The notes under the pieces: generated by a model
The model's input: only the letters and a program-made list of their open reading frames with translations
Told to the model about the DNA's origin: nothing
Databases searched by the model: none
Source of the DNA: Bacillota bacterium
GTDB taxonomy: Bacteria > Bacillota > Negativicutes > Sporomusales > Sporomusaceae
Length of the DNA: 64,000 bases
Reading direction: 5' to 3'
Assembly: GCA_017889705.1 (NCBI GenBank)
Contig: JAGGAB010000019.1
Location: 1-64,000 of the forward strand
Shown here: positions 52,125 to 60,339 of the stretch, piece after piece
Layout: each line of letters opens with the position of its first letter
Numbering within the stretch: position 1 is the stretch's first letter
Position numbers and translations under genes: made by a program

Positions 52125-53075
52125 TTACCCCAGGATAGCTATGGTAGAAAGAATTTGCCGCTTGGTGCTTGTGACTGCAAGTAGTGAGCCGGTGTTTAGA
52201 TCAACTAGGCTTAAGTCGGCAAACAAATTGCTTGTGCCTATAGCCAACTGACTATCAGGCAGTAAGTACAGGCGGGACAAGGATCGACCCAGTGTCAGGC
52301 GATCAACTACCTGGGCGGTTGCCAAATCAATAACACAGATGGAGGCGCTGTCTTCATTGACAACATATGCTGTCCGGTTGTCGGCGGCAAGTACGGCATG
52401 ACAGGGATAGGCGGCAAGTCCGCTGGGACAACTAGGGCATTGGATGGTTACAACCGCGGGGACGGGATTCTTTTTGCTGATATTAAACAAAGCTACGCCT
52501 TCGCCAGTAAACGCCGTGTTGGTAAAGGGGACAAGCAGGCGCTGATCTGCTAAAATAATATTTGTGGGGATTCCGGCAATATCATATTGCCAATGGATAT
52601 CGCCGTTAGTACTTAGTTCCATCACCGTGCCGCCTGCGGCGTGTTCCCAAGCGGTATAAATAGCTTCGCTGTCAGCAGCCAGGCCGACACAGCTGGCTTT
52701 GACCGCAGGTGTGCCCAACCGTTCGATAGACATAGTTGTCAGATCCAGCCGATGCAGGCTGCCGCCTGGATCGGCAAGATAAGCAACAGAAGTTGGTGCC
52801 TCTGGTACAATGAATTGAGCCGGATAGGGAACGGTTAGGGGCAGCTTATATAGCGACGAACTTGCCAGGTTGACTGTCAATATGCAGTTTTGACCGCTGG
52901 TAGCGGCGCAGGGCAGATAGATCTTGGTCGCATCGCTGGAAACGGCTAACTCGGTAGGTGTTAATTCAGAGGCAAATCGTAGTTCCTGAAGAATCTCGCC
53001 GCTGGGTCCGTCGACAATAATTACGGCAGGGGTGGCTGCATCGATAGCTATGATTTTATATGGTTTTACCCCCAT
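52125..53075 (-). CDS. YncE-like beta-propeller protein
   Basis: The 316-residue protein is built of repeated about 40-residue blades (for example TPTELAVSSDATKIYLPCAA, GLAAYPCHAVLAADNRTAYVVNEDSASICVIDLATAQVV, LSRLYLLPDSQLAIGTSN), like the YVTN/YncE propeller family. No signal peptide is visible. ATG 53075 follows AGAGGTGATCCC; a longer ORF to 53198 would enter the divergent promoter. Ligand unknown; scaffold or binding role likely. Confidence 0.78.
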   Translation of the reverse strand: MGVKPYKIIAIDAATPAVIIVDGPSGEILQELRFASELTPTELAVSSDATKIYLPCAATSGQNCILTVNLASSSLYKLPLTVPYPAQFIVPEAPTSVAYLADPGGSLHRLDLTTMSIERLGTPAVKASCVGLAADSEAIYTAWEHAAGGTVMELSTNGDIHWQYDIAGIPTNIILADQRLLVPFTNTAFTGEGVALFNISKKNPVPAVVTIQCPSCPSGLAAYPCHAVLAADNRTAYVVNEDSASICVIDLATAQVVDRLTLGRSLSRLYLLPDSQLAIGTSNLFADLSLVDLNTGSLLAVTSTKRQILSTIAILG

Positions 53076-53231
53076 GGGATCACCTCTTTTTACCCGAAGT
53101 TTTGGACTTGGTCTGTAGGTTGTTATTAAGTGACAGGTAAAAATGCAGATATGCATTTTTGGTTGCACTATAATATATACTATTGGTCTTGCGGCCAATT
53201 GGTTAACGTGTTTTGGAGGGAGTGTCAGCTT

Positions 53232-54425
53232 GTGAGTGAGAGGAGAGCCAAAGGCTTCCCCAAGCTGTGGGTTAGTCCGGCAGAGGCTGTGTTTTTTATT
53301 GCCGGGATTTTATTTCTCATTGGTACACTTAATGTTTTTAGCGCAAGTTTTGTGTTGGGTGGACAGTTATTCAACGACGGTTATTTTTTTCTGACAAGAC
53401 ATTTAATTTCGTTTATAATTGGTTTTTTGGTTCTGATAACAACTGCCGTTATTGATTACCGGCGGCTTAAAGGGAACTGGCTGCTGCTAGCAATTGTAAC
53501 GACACTGGGGTTGCTCCTGGCTGTTCATGTTGCCGGTGTGGATGCCAATGGAGCAAGACGCTGGCTTAGTTTGGGCGGGTTTAAATTCCAGCCGTCTGAG
53601 CTTGCTAAGCTTACTGCCATTATAATTACCGCCGCTTATTTAGGAACACTGCTTGACCGGGGACGGGCCATTTCGCTGCAGTCGCTGCCGCTCGGTATAA
53701 CGCTGGTAATGGGAGCGTTCGTGCTTAAACAGCCTGATATGGGGACTGCGGCAGTTATTGTTGGTCTAAGTCTGGTACTGTATGTTTTGGCCGGAATACC
53801 CAGAAAAGAACAGTGCTTTTTGGCAATGACGGCAGTCTTTATGGTAGTGTACTTGGTTTATGCGGCTTCCTATAGAGCCGAACGTATTTGGGCCTGGCTT
53901 GATCCCTGGGCATATCAACAGACAACCGGATACCAAACTGTGCAGTCGCTGCTAGCGATTGGTTCAGGGGGGATGTTTGGTTCAGGCTTGGGGATGGGAA
54001 CAAGCAAATTTAACTATCTGCCGGAAGCGCATACTGATTTTGCTTTTGCAGTGCTATGCCAGGAAATGGGCTTTGTCGGCGCTGCTTTGGTACTGATACT
54101 ATTGGGTGCACTGGCTTGGTATGGTATTCAGATTGCCAGCCGGGCAACAGACGGGTACGGGTTCATGTTGGCGGCCGGTATAACCACGTTGATAGTTGGG
54201 CAGGCTGTTGGCAATATTGCCATGGTATCAGGTATTATTCCAGTTACTGGTGTGCCGCTGCCGTTCATTAGCTTTGGCGGCACTTCGCTTATTGTTAATT
54301 GCGCGGCTGTCGGATTATTAATTAGTGTTGGCCGGCGAATGACGTCTAAAGTATTCCATCCGGGTGAGGGAACCAGCAGCCCTGACCGTCCCCGGCTGAA
54401 ACTTGTAAAAAAGAGCGCGCGCTGA
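53232..54425 (+). CDS. SEDS-family cell-wall glycosyltransferase (FtsW/RodA/SpoVE)
   Basis: The 397-residue protein has about ten helices and the SEDS signatures: GANGARRWLSLGGFKFQPSELAKL, the Gly-rich KQPDMGTAAVI, YQTVQSLLAIGSGGMFGSGLGMGTSKFNYLPEAHTDFAFAVLCQE and GIIPVTGVPLPFISFGGTSL. It polymerises peptidoglycan with a partner class B PBP. The gene stands alone rather than in a division cluster, so it could be a sporulation paralogue. GTG 53232 follows GGAGGG. Confidence 0.9.
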   Translation: MSERRAKGFPKLWVSPAEAVFFIAGILFLIGTLNVFSASFVLGGQLFNDGYFFLTRHLISFIIGFLVLITTAVIDYRRLKGNWLLLAIVTTLGLLLAVHVAGVDANGARRWLSLGGFKFQPSELAKLTAIIITAAYLGTLLDRGRAISLQSLPLGITLVMGAFVLKQPDMGTAAVIVGLSLVLYVLAGIPRKEQCFLAMTAVFMVVYLVYAASYRAERIWAWLDPWAYQQTTGYQTVQSLLAIGSGGMFGSGLGMGTSKFNYLPEAHTDFAFAVLCQEMGFVGAALVLILLGALAWYGIQIASRATDGYGFMLAAGITTLIVGQAVGNIAMVSGIIPVTGVPLPFISFGGTSLIVNCAAVGLLISVGRRMTSKVFHPGEGTSSPDRPRLKLVKKSAR

Positions 54426-54433
54426 CTATGTTT

Positions 54434-54523
54434 AAAGGTCTCCTTTTACGGTAATAATTACTAATGAACTTGTAATTATTATTACGGAAACTGGTACTAA
54501 CCAATTTCCTGAAGGAGGCCTTT
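54434..54523 (+). promoter_or_regulatory. Leader with a stem that occludes the PspC ribosome site
   Basis: AAAGGTCTCC (54434-54443) pairs with GGAGGCCTTT (54514-54523), which contains the Shine-Dalgarno. An inner hairpin (GTAATAATTA and its complement) sits between. It may alternatively act as the SEDS-gene terminator, since TTTTT follows. Confidence 0.5.
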
Positions 54524-54527
54524 TTCT

Positions 54528-54803
54528 ATGCTTTGGCTTATCCGGACAGGTGCCTATCTTTTTAGTGGTTTAACAATCTGGCAGTTTTTTCAGGGAACGG
54601 GTTCACCGGATGTGGCTGCAATTGGCAGACATCTAGCACTTGACCAGTCTCATGGCATGGTTTTTGGCGTATGTGCTGGGTTTAGCACCTATACCGGGCT
54701 GGATGTTACTTTGATTCGGCTGGCTTGGGCGCTATCGGTTCTATACCGTGGAGCAGGCTTGGCTCTGTATATTATTGCTTTTCTAGTTATGCCTGCATCT
54801 TAA
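54528..54803 (+). CDS. PspC-domain protein
   Basis: The 91-residue protein has an N-terminal hydrophobic segment and a PspC domain (MVFGVCAGFSTYTGLDVTLIRLAWALSVLYRGAGLALYIIAFLVMP). PspC proteins sit in the membrane and respond to envelope stress, sometimes as partner of PspB or LiaI-type proteins. GGAGG precedes ATG. Its leader may be structured. Confidence 0.88.
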   Translation: MLWLIRTGAYLFSGLTIWQFFQGTGSPDVAAIGRHLALDQSHGMVFGVCAGFSTYTGLDVTLIRLAWALSVLYRGAGLALYIIAFLVMPAS

Positions 54804-54823
54804 TATATATTTTGAAAGTAACG

Positions 54824-54854
54824 TCGATAGGTTTTTGCCTATCGATTTTTTTTT
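54824..54854 (+). terminator. Intrinsic terminator
   Basis: CGATAGG, a short loop, CCTATCG and nine Ts. Confidence 0.93.
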
Positions 54855-54865
54855 ATTGCAAGAAG

Positions 54866-54901
54866 TAGCATTTGCCCTGGGATTCACATAAAATACACTA
54901 A
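54866..54901 (+). promoter_or_regulatory. Sigma-E-like promoter of cotJABC
   Basis: CATAAAAT at 54887-54894, 14 bases after TAGCATT. ACACTAA at 54895-54901 is identical to the DUF2935 promoter. B. subtilis cotJ is sigma-E dependent, which agrees. Confidence 0.65.
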
Positions 54902-54923
54902 GTCAATGAGAGGAGGCTTCGCT

Positions 54924-55271
54924 ATGAGGAAAAAAACCAGACACCAGATGTATAAGCCTGAAAAAAGTAAAGTCATGAAAATGAAGGACGAATTTCAAGA
55001 TATGGAAGATATGTGCGATATAGATGATATGGATGAGGACATGGATGAAATGGAAGATATGGAGAATATGGCTCCCCAAAAGCACTATATGGAAAGCATG
55101 AAGATGCATCACCATATGAGTGAAATGGGGGCGATTTTTCCTGAATGTATCCAATTAGCCCATTCCTACGTGCCTTGGCAAACCTATGAAAAAGCCTTTA
55201 CCCCACCGGAAGCGCTTATGAAAGGTACCCTGTTTCCCGAACTTTGGGGTGTTTATAGAATTCCTAAATAG
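54924..55271 (+). CDS. cotJA: Spore-coat protein CotJA with Met/Asp-rich extension
   Basis: The C-terminal 45 residues (LAHSYVPWQTYEKAFTPPEALMKGTLFPELWGVYR) are the CotJA family core. The N-terminal 70 residues are unusually rich in Met, Asp, Glu and His (DMEDMCDIDDMDEDMDEMEDM, then KMHHHM), roughly twice the family's usual length and likely metal-binding. ATG 54924 follows GAGAGGAGG. It is the first gene of a three-gene cotJ operon, 22 bases before cotJB. Confidence 0.9.
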   Translation: MRKKTRHQMYKPEKSKVMKMKDEFQDMEDMCDIDDMDEDMDEMEDMENMAPQKHYMESMKMHHHMSEMGAIFPECIQLAHSYVPWQTYEKAFTPPEALMKGTLFPELWGVYRIPK

Positions 55272-55293
55272 ATTGTAATGGAGGCGTCAATAA

Positions 55294-55551
55294 GTGAAAC
55301 ATGAAAAACAGACAGCGCTTCTAAAAAAGGTGCAGGAGATGGAATTTGTCGCTATTGAGCTTAATCTCTATCTTGACACCCATCCGTGCGACCAGGACGC
55401 GCTGCATGATTTTAACTGCGCAGTTGAGATGCTGAAAAAATATAAAGAAAAATATGAATCTGAATATGGACCACTATTAAACTTTGGTTTTGGTGGAATG
55501 TCCGGAGAGCCTTGGCAATGGGTGCAAGGACCTTGGCCCTGGGAATTATAA
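55294..55551 (+). CDS. cotJB: Spore-coat protein CotJB
   Basis: The 85-residue protein has the CotJB core, LLKKVQEMEFVAIELNLYLDTHPCDQDALHDFN, ending in a Trp/Pro-rich tail (GEPWQWVQGPWPWEL). GTG 55294 follows GGAGGCG. CotJB lies in the spore inner coat and joins CotJC in one operon. Confidence 0.93.
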   Translation: MKHEKQTALLKKVQEMEFVAIELNLYLDTHPCDQDALHDFNCAVEMLKKYKEKYESEYGPLLNFGFGGMSGEPWQWVQGPWPWEL

Positions 55552-55592
55552 AATAAGACTCCGGGAAACTCTTCAATAAAGGAGCAGTGAAT

Positions 55593-56192
55593 ATGTGGAT
55601 ATATGAAAAAAAACTTGAGCATCCCGTGCGTGTTACCTGCCCGGACGTAAAATTCGCCAAAATGGTAATAACTCAGTATGGCGGTCCTGACGGCGAACTG
55701 GGTGCTTCGCTCAGATACTTAAACCAACGCTATAGTATGCCGACCGATAATGCAAAAGCGTTACTTACAGATATTGGTACTGAAGAACTGGCTCATATGG
55801 AAATGATTGCTGCCTTGGTATATAAACTGGTTGACGGTGCCAGTTGTGAAGATTTCAAAGCCGCAGGCTGGGAAGGACAGTATGTCCAGCATAATCATGG
55901 ACTGTTTTGGACAGATGCCAACGGTGTGCCCTGGTGTGCCTCCTATATTGCCTGTCTTGGTGACCCGATTGCCGATTTAACCGAAGATATGGCGGCCGAG
56001 CAAAAAGCACGTGTAACTTACGAACATTTAATTGCATGTACCGAAGACCCCTGTGTTAAAGATACCCTACGGTTTTTATGGCAGCGGGAAGTCATTCATT
56101 TCCAACGGTTTGGTGAGGCACTTAATGAGATTCAGGAATGGATGTGCAAGTGTAAGCATGTTTGGCATGGACATAAGTGCGGGTGTGAGTAA
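55593..56192 (+). CDS. cotJC: Spore-coat manganese-catalase-like protein CotJC
   Basis: The 199-residue Mn-catalase family protein has the metal-binding Glu/His helices (MVITQYGGPDGELGASLRYL, DIGTEELAHMEMIAALV, AEQKARVTYEHLI, QREVIHFQRFGEAL). It probably protects the spore from peroxide or stores Mn. ATG 55593 is chosen since AAAGGAG lies 9 bases upstream. The C-terminal tail CKCKHVWHGHKCGC is Cys/His-rich and unusual. Confidence 0.95.
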   Translation: MWIYEKKLEHPVRVTCPDVKFAKMVITQYGGPDGELGASLRYLNQRYSMPTDNAKALLTDIGTEELAHMEMIAALVYKLVDGASCEDFKAAGWEGQYVQHNHGLFWTDANGVPWCASYIACLGDPIADLTEDMAAEQKARVTYEHLIACTEDPCVKDTLRFLWQREVIHFQRFGEALNEIQEWMCKCKHVWHGHKCGCE

Positions 56193-56480
56193 CGGCAGAT
56201 ATGTTTAGGGGTTTGAATTGCGCTCAATAGTAAGTTAGTAAATTGAGCCCCGATAAGATATTTCATTATCCATTATCGGGGTTCGGTTTGGCGAATGGGT
56301 AATATCTTATTAGAAAAAGCTATTTGCAGTTAAACAAGGTGGATATTAGCCCAGAAATAAGAATGACGACGAACACCGACTACGCTCCTGAGAGTAGAGA
56401 CTGTAGTCTTGCATTTTTATTGACGGATAGAGTAACTTAATGTAAGATTATAACTAAGATACCATTTTGTAGATGATTAA
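56193..56480. other. Intergenic region upstream of the c-di-GMP riboswitch
   Basis: It holds a hairpin near 56245-56284 (GCCCCGATAA against TTATCGGGGTTC), the likely cotJ terminator, and then AT-rich sequence with the riboswitch promoter. No ORF seen. Confidence 0.5.
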
Positions 56481-56567
56481 ATGCATAGGGCAAACTTATC
56501 GAAAGATAAGTTTGCAAAACTATGGGTCTTAGGACAGATAGGTCTACGACTGCCAAGCTGCAATTCG
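56481..56567 (+). ncRNA. c-di-GMP-I riboswitch (GEMM-I)
   Basis: ATAGGGCAAACTTATC, a GAAA tetraloop, GATAAGTTTGCAAAACTATGG, GGTCTTAGG and ACTGCCAAGCTGC match the GEMM-I order (P2 with GAAA loop, then the GGNCUAA-like and GCCANGYUGC elements). The usual GGACGCAAAGC reads GTTTGCAAAAC here, a mild variant. The G preceding GGCAAAC is present. It controls the histidine-kinase operon at 56712. Confidence 0.88.
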
Positions 56568-56585
56568 GTAAAGGTCTTGTATATG

Positions 56586-56628
56586 TTGGCATCAGTCTAT
56601 TAATTGACTGGTGCCATCTATTTTTTTC
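56586..56628 (+). terminator. Intrinsic terminator, expression platform of the c-di-GMP riboswitch
   Basis: GGCATCAGTC against GACTGGTGCC with a TATTAATT loop, then ATCTATTTTTTT. It ends 84 bases before the kinase start. Confidence 0.88.
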
Positions 56629-56711
56629 AATAAAGTATTGGACCAATAATATAATTATTCATAAAAAATAAGTGTTGACCCCGTAATCTATAAGCAAAGA
56701 AGTGATGGTTT

Positions 56712-58394
56712 ATGGCAATTGGATATTACCAGCCTCTGGGGAATATTCCTTTTTATATATTTGCGACAGCGGCAATACTGGTGTTGGCCACTTATATCTG
56801 GCAGTTTAGAGAAAGCCCTGGAGCCAAAATACAGGTATATGCCTTGCTTTGTAAAGTAACCTGGCTGTTATCCCATGTGTTAATTGCTTATAGTCAAACC
56901 TTCTCTGGAAAAATATTTTGGATCTACGTGGGATATTTATCGGGATTGCTTTTACCCTATTGCTGGTATATTTTTGTTTTAGAAATCAGTAACCAAAAAA
57001 ATCGGATAACCGCCATTATAGAAGTGGGAATAATGGCAATTATCGGTGTTGAGTTTTTGGCGGCTATTTGTAATCCCTGGCATATATTTTGCCGGGATGT
57101 TTTTTTTGATGGTTCTGTCGTAAATTTAGTTGCGGGGCCATTGGTGACGATAAACCAAATAAGCAGCTACTTGATATGTATTCTGCCATTGGGGTTAAGT
57201 GTTCGCTGGATTTGGCAGTCTTCAGGGCTGCGCCGTAAACAGGCACTATTGTTTACGTTTGCTGGTTTAATTACTCTGTTAGGAACAATATTTTTGGTCT
57301 TTTTGCCCCAAGTAAGCTGGATGCATCCACTTCCTTTGTTTTCCATATTATCCGCGCTCATCATGACTTGGGGCTTTTACCGCTGGCATGTATATGACAT
57401 TTTGCCAATAGCCATGGATACGGTGACGAAGACTATGATAGATGGTTTCCTTATTGTAGATGAAGATGGCTATATTATCGAAATCAATTCGGTTGCGAAG
57501 CGTGTTCTTGCCGGATTGCCGGTTTTTATTGGTGGCAAATTTACAGATGTGATTAATACCTGGCCGGCATTAGGTAATCTTAGTGAGGTTGAGCGATTTT
57601 CTATCATTGAGGTTATCCGGGAATATAACAATAAAACGTATTATTATCAAGTAGAGCAAATCTTATTGCTACCGAAAAGGAATATCTTAGGCAAGATACT
57701 TCTCTTTGAAGATATTACTCAGCAAAAGCAAGATGAGAGTAAATCAATGGAACAGCAACGAGCCTTGGCGGTCTTGACTGAAAGGAATCGTCTCAGCCGG
57801 GAAATTCATGACAGCCAAGGGCAAATTCCCGGCTATGTAAAAGTACAAACCCAAATTATTGAACTGTTTTTACAAAAGGGACAACTGACCGAGGCCGTTG
57901 ACCAATTAGAGCAACTAGGCGAAGTGGCGGATGTTGCGCTTAATGAAGTGCGGGAATCTATTACTGGTCTTAAACTAAATTCGGCAGAATGGAACTTTTA
58001 TAAAACTTTGCAGGAATGGTTGAAGCATTTTCAGCGAATCTCGGGTATTGCTGTTATCTATAACGAACCCAATTATATACCGCCAAGTGCAATGTTGCCA
58101 GGTTCTGAGGTTCAGCTATTACGTATGATTCAAGAGGTTTTGACAAATGCCAGAAAGCATTCGGGTGCTAGTCAAGTAAAAGTCGTACTAGCTTTTTTGG
58201 ATAATTGGATACAGGTAACTGTAACCGATAATGGATGTGGTTTTGACGTTGAAGATCATAGTCGACTTGCCAAGTTTGGCCTTACTATTTTGCAGGAGCG
58301 TGCTGCGGAAATTGGTGGTACTTTAAAGATAAGATCGGGATTAGCGCAAGGAACAATGGTTAGTATAGGAGTTCCGTTGGTACAGTCCGTCTAA
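56712..58394 (+). CDS. 7TM sensor histidine kinase with PAS (HisKA_3 type)
   Basis: The 560-residue protein has seven N-terminal helices (to about residue 225) of the histidine-kinase 7TM type, a PAS domain (MIDGFLIVDEDGYIIEINSVAKRVL), then HisKA_3 with phospho-acceptor His366 in LSREIHDSQ. The HATPase has N-box IQEVLTNARKHSGAS and G-box VTDNGCGFDVEDHSRLAKFGLTILQERAAEIGG. It belongs to the NarX-type kinases that signal to NarL-type regulators, one of which closes the operon. Expression depends on the c-di-GMP riboswitch. Confidence 0.92.
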   Translation: MAIGYYQPLGNIPFYIFATAAILVLATYIWQFRESPGAKIQVYALLCKVTWLLSHVLIAYSQTFSGKIFWIYVGYLSGLLLPYCWYIFVLEISNQKNRITAIIEVGIMAIIGVEFLAAICNPWHIFCRDVFFDGSVVNLVAGPLVTINQISSYLICILPLGLSVRWIWQSSGLRRKQALLFTFAGLITLLGTIFLVFLPQVSWMHPLPLFSILSALIMTWGFYRWHVYDILPIAMDTVTKTMIDGFLIVDEDGYIIEINSVAKRVLAGLPVFIGGKFTDVINTWPALGNLSEVERFSIIEVIREYNNKTYYYQVEQILLLPKRNILGKILLFEDITQQKQDESKSMEQQRALAVLTERNRLSREIHDSQGQIPGYVKVQTQIIELFLQKGQLTEAVDQLEQLGEVADVALNEVRESITGLKLNSAEWNFYKTLQEWLKHFQRISGIAVIYNEPNYIPPSAMLPGSEVQLLRMIQEVLTNARKHSGASQVKVVLAFLDNWIQVTVTDNGCGFDVEDHSRLAKFGLTILQERAAEIGGTLKIRSGLAQGTMVSIGVPLVQSV

Positions 58395-58448
58395 TGTGTT
58401 AAATTGCTGTAAGATCAATAGTTGCATGGGGGTAAGAGGAGGGGGATT

Positions 58449-60161
58449 ATGGTCTATGGTATTTTGTATTCGGATATACCGTCTTATATATTTGTTTTAG
58501 TAGTGATGTTGATTTTAGCTGTTTATGTCTGGCAATATAAAAAAACCGCAGGAGCGAAGCCGCACGTGTATGGCTTGGTGTGTAAAGCAACATGGTTACT
58601 CTGTATAGTGCTGGCGCTTTATTACCGAGAGGCAGCATTAAGAGTGTTTTGGATATATATGTCATGCTTTTTTTTAATTATGATGCCTTATATTTGGTAT
58701 ATATTTATTTTGGAAATTAGCCAACAAAAAGAAAGTAGTGCGATGAGCTGGGGTGCTGTGGGTATTACCGTCTTTAATTTATTGGCTGTTGTCTCCAATC
58801 CCTGGCACCGGCTATGCTGGCAGGAAATTTTAGTCACTGACAGAGGTATAGTTATATATATGGGACCACTGATGGTTGTGGTTTGGATCAGCAGTTATTT
58901 GATATGTACTTTAATCCTGTTATTAAGTGTACGCTGGATAGTAATAGCCACCGGTGTGCGGCGAAAACAGGCTTTATGGATTTCTATTGCCAATATATCT
59001 TTGGCAATAGGAGGCATATTAGAAATTTTCAAAACGGATACAATTTCAGCGTTTCTAGTATCTCTTCTAGTATCTGCAGTATTTGTAAATTGGGCGTTTT
59101 ATCGTTGGCATGTATATGATATTTTGCCCTTTGCAAAAAATGCCGTTGTACGCAATATATGTGATGCTGTGTTAGTTGTAGACGAAGTAGGTAACATTGT
59201 CAAAATAAATACTGCTGCCGAAAGAGTGCTCAGTGGTTTACCGTGCCTTGTTGGTACTAATTTTGAAAAATTAACTACTATGTGGCCGGCATTACAGCAG
59301 CTCGACAAAAGTTTAAACCAGCAGACCCTAGCAGTGACGAGAAAGTTTCTTGGAAAAACTCATTATTTTCAACTGCGGAAAACCACATTGCAAAAAGAAG
59401 GGCAGGTGAGGGGTATGGTCATATTAATCAAAGAGATTACCTTGCAAAAGCAAAGGCAGGAAAAAATACTGGAACATCAAAAGGCGGTAGCTATTTTGAC
59501 TGAACGGGATCGAATTAGCCGTAAGGTTCAAAATAGTCAGGGGAAGTTCCTGCATGATGTAAAAAAACAGGTGCAGGGAATAAAATTACTGGTAGAAAAA
59601 GGACAATTGGCAGAAAGCTGTGAGCAGCTTAAAAATTTAAGTGATATGGCAGATGACGCATTTGCCGATGTACGGGAAGTGATTAGCAGTTTGAAAGTAT
59701 CCGCTGAAAACTGGAACTTTTTTAAAAACCTGGAAGAGTGGTTGTATGGCTTCCAAAAGAGCACAGGCATTGTAGTAACTTACGCAAAACTGGAGGTTAA
59801 TCGCGAACAATGGATTTTGCCTGCTGCTGAGGTGCAATTACTATGGATAATACAGGAAGCTTTAAGTATAATTACAAAACAGCTAAAAGTGATTCATTTG
59901 GGCATGACTTTTATTAATTCTTCCAGATGGTTGAATGTAACTACTATTGCTGAATGCGGGGATTTTGGCCTGGAAGCTAGGGCTAGTCACTTTGATAAGT
60001 TTGGCTTGTACATTATTGAGGAGCGGGCAAAGGAAATCGGAGGGAGTTGCACACTGAGGGCGGCTCAGACACAGAAAGTAATATTTAATGTAAGAATACC
60101 TCTTGCAAAGGCACAGGGGGAAATTCCATCAATGTTGTTGGCGGATACTGATTTTTGTTGA
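58449..60161 (+). CDS. Degenerate 7TM histidine-kinase paralogue (pseudokinase)
   Basis: The 570-residue protein has the same 7TM, PAS, HisKA_3 and HATPase order as the preceding gene, clearly a tandem duplicate. But the acceptor His is Gln361 in RISRKVQNSQ, the N-box is QEALSIITKQLKV without Asn, and the G1 Asp is lost (IAECGDFGLEA). It should be unable to autophosphorylate and probably acts as an allosteric or sensor partner of its neighbour. AGAGGAGGGGG precedes ATG 58449. Confidence 0.88.
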   Translation: MVYGILYSDIPSYIFVLVVMLILAVYVWQYKKTAGAKPHVYGLVCKATWLLCIVLALYYREAALRVFWIYMSCFFLIMMPYIWYIFILEISQQKESSAMSWGAVGITVFNLLAVVSNPWHRLCWQEILVTDRGIVIYMGPLMVVVWISSYLICTLILLLSVRWIVIATGVRRKQALWISIANISLAIGGILEIFKTDTISAFLVSLLVSAVFVNWAFYRWHVYDILPFAKNAVVRNICDAVLVVDEVGNIVKINTAAERVLSGLPCLVGTNFEKLTTMWPALQQLDKSLNQQTLAVTRKFLGKTHYFQLRKTTLQKEGQVRGMVILIKEITLQKQRQEKILEHQKAVAILTERDRISRKVQNSQGKFLHDVKKQVQGIKLLVEKGQLAESCEQLKNLSDMADDAFADVREVISSLKVSAENWNFFKNLEEWLYGFQKSTGIVVTYAKLEVNREQWILPAAEVQLLWIIQEALSIITKQLKVIHLGMTFINSSRWLNVTTIAECGDFGLEARASHFDKFGLYIIEERAKEIGGSCTLRAAQTQKVIFNVRIPLAKAQGEIPSMLLADTDFC

Positions 60162-60339
60162 AAAAAAGCAAAAAACCTATCTTTTTGGCTAGTAGATTTT
60201 TATTTTTCCGCTGGTATAATTAAAAATGCATATTAAAGGTTTTACTATAATTATACTAATATGATGGATTTTTGGAAAAAAGAAATATGTATTAATTTAA
60301 ATCTTTCGCGGAGAAATGATAGCAGACGAGGTGGTTTAT

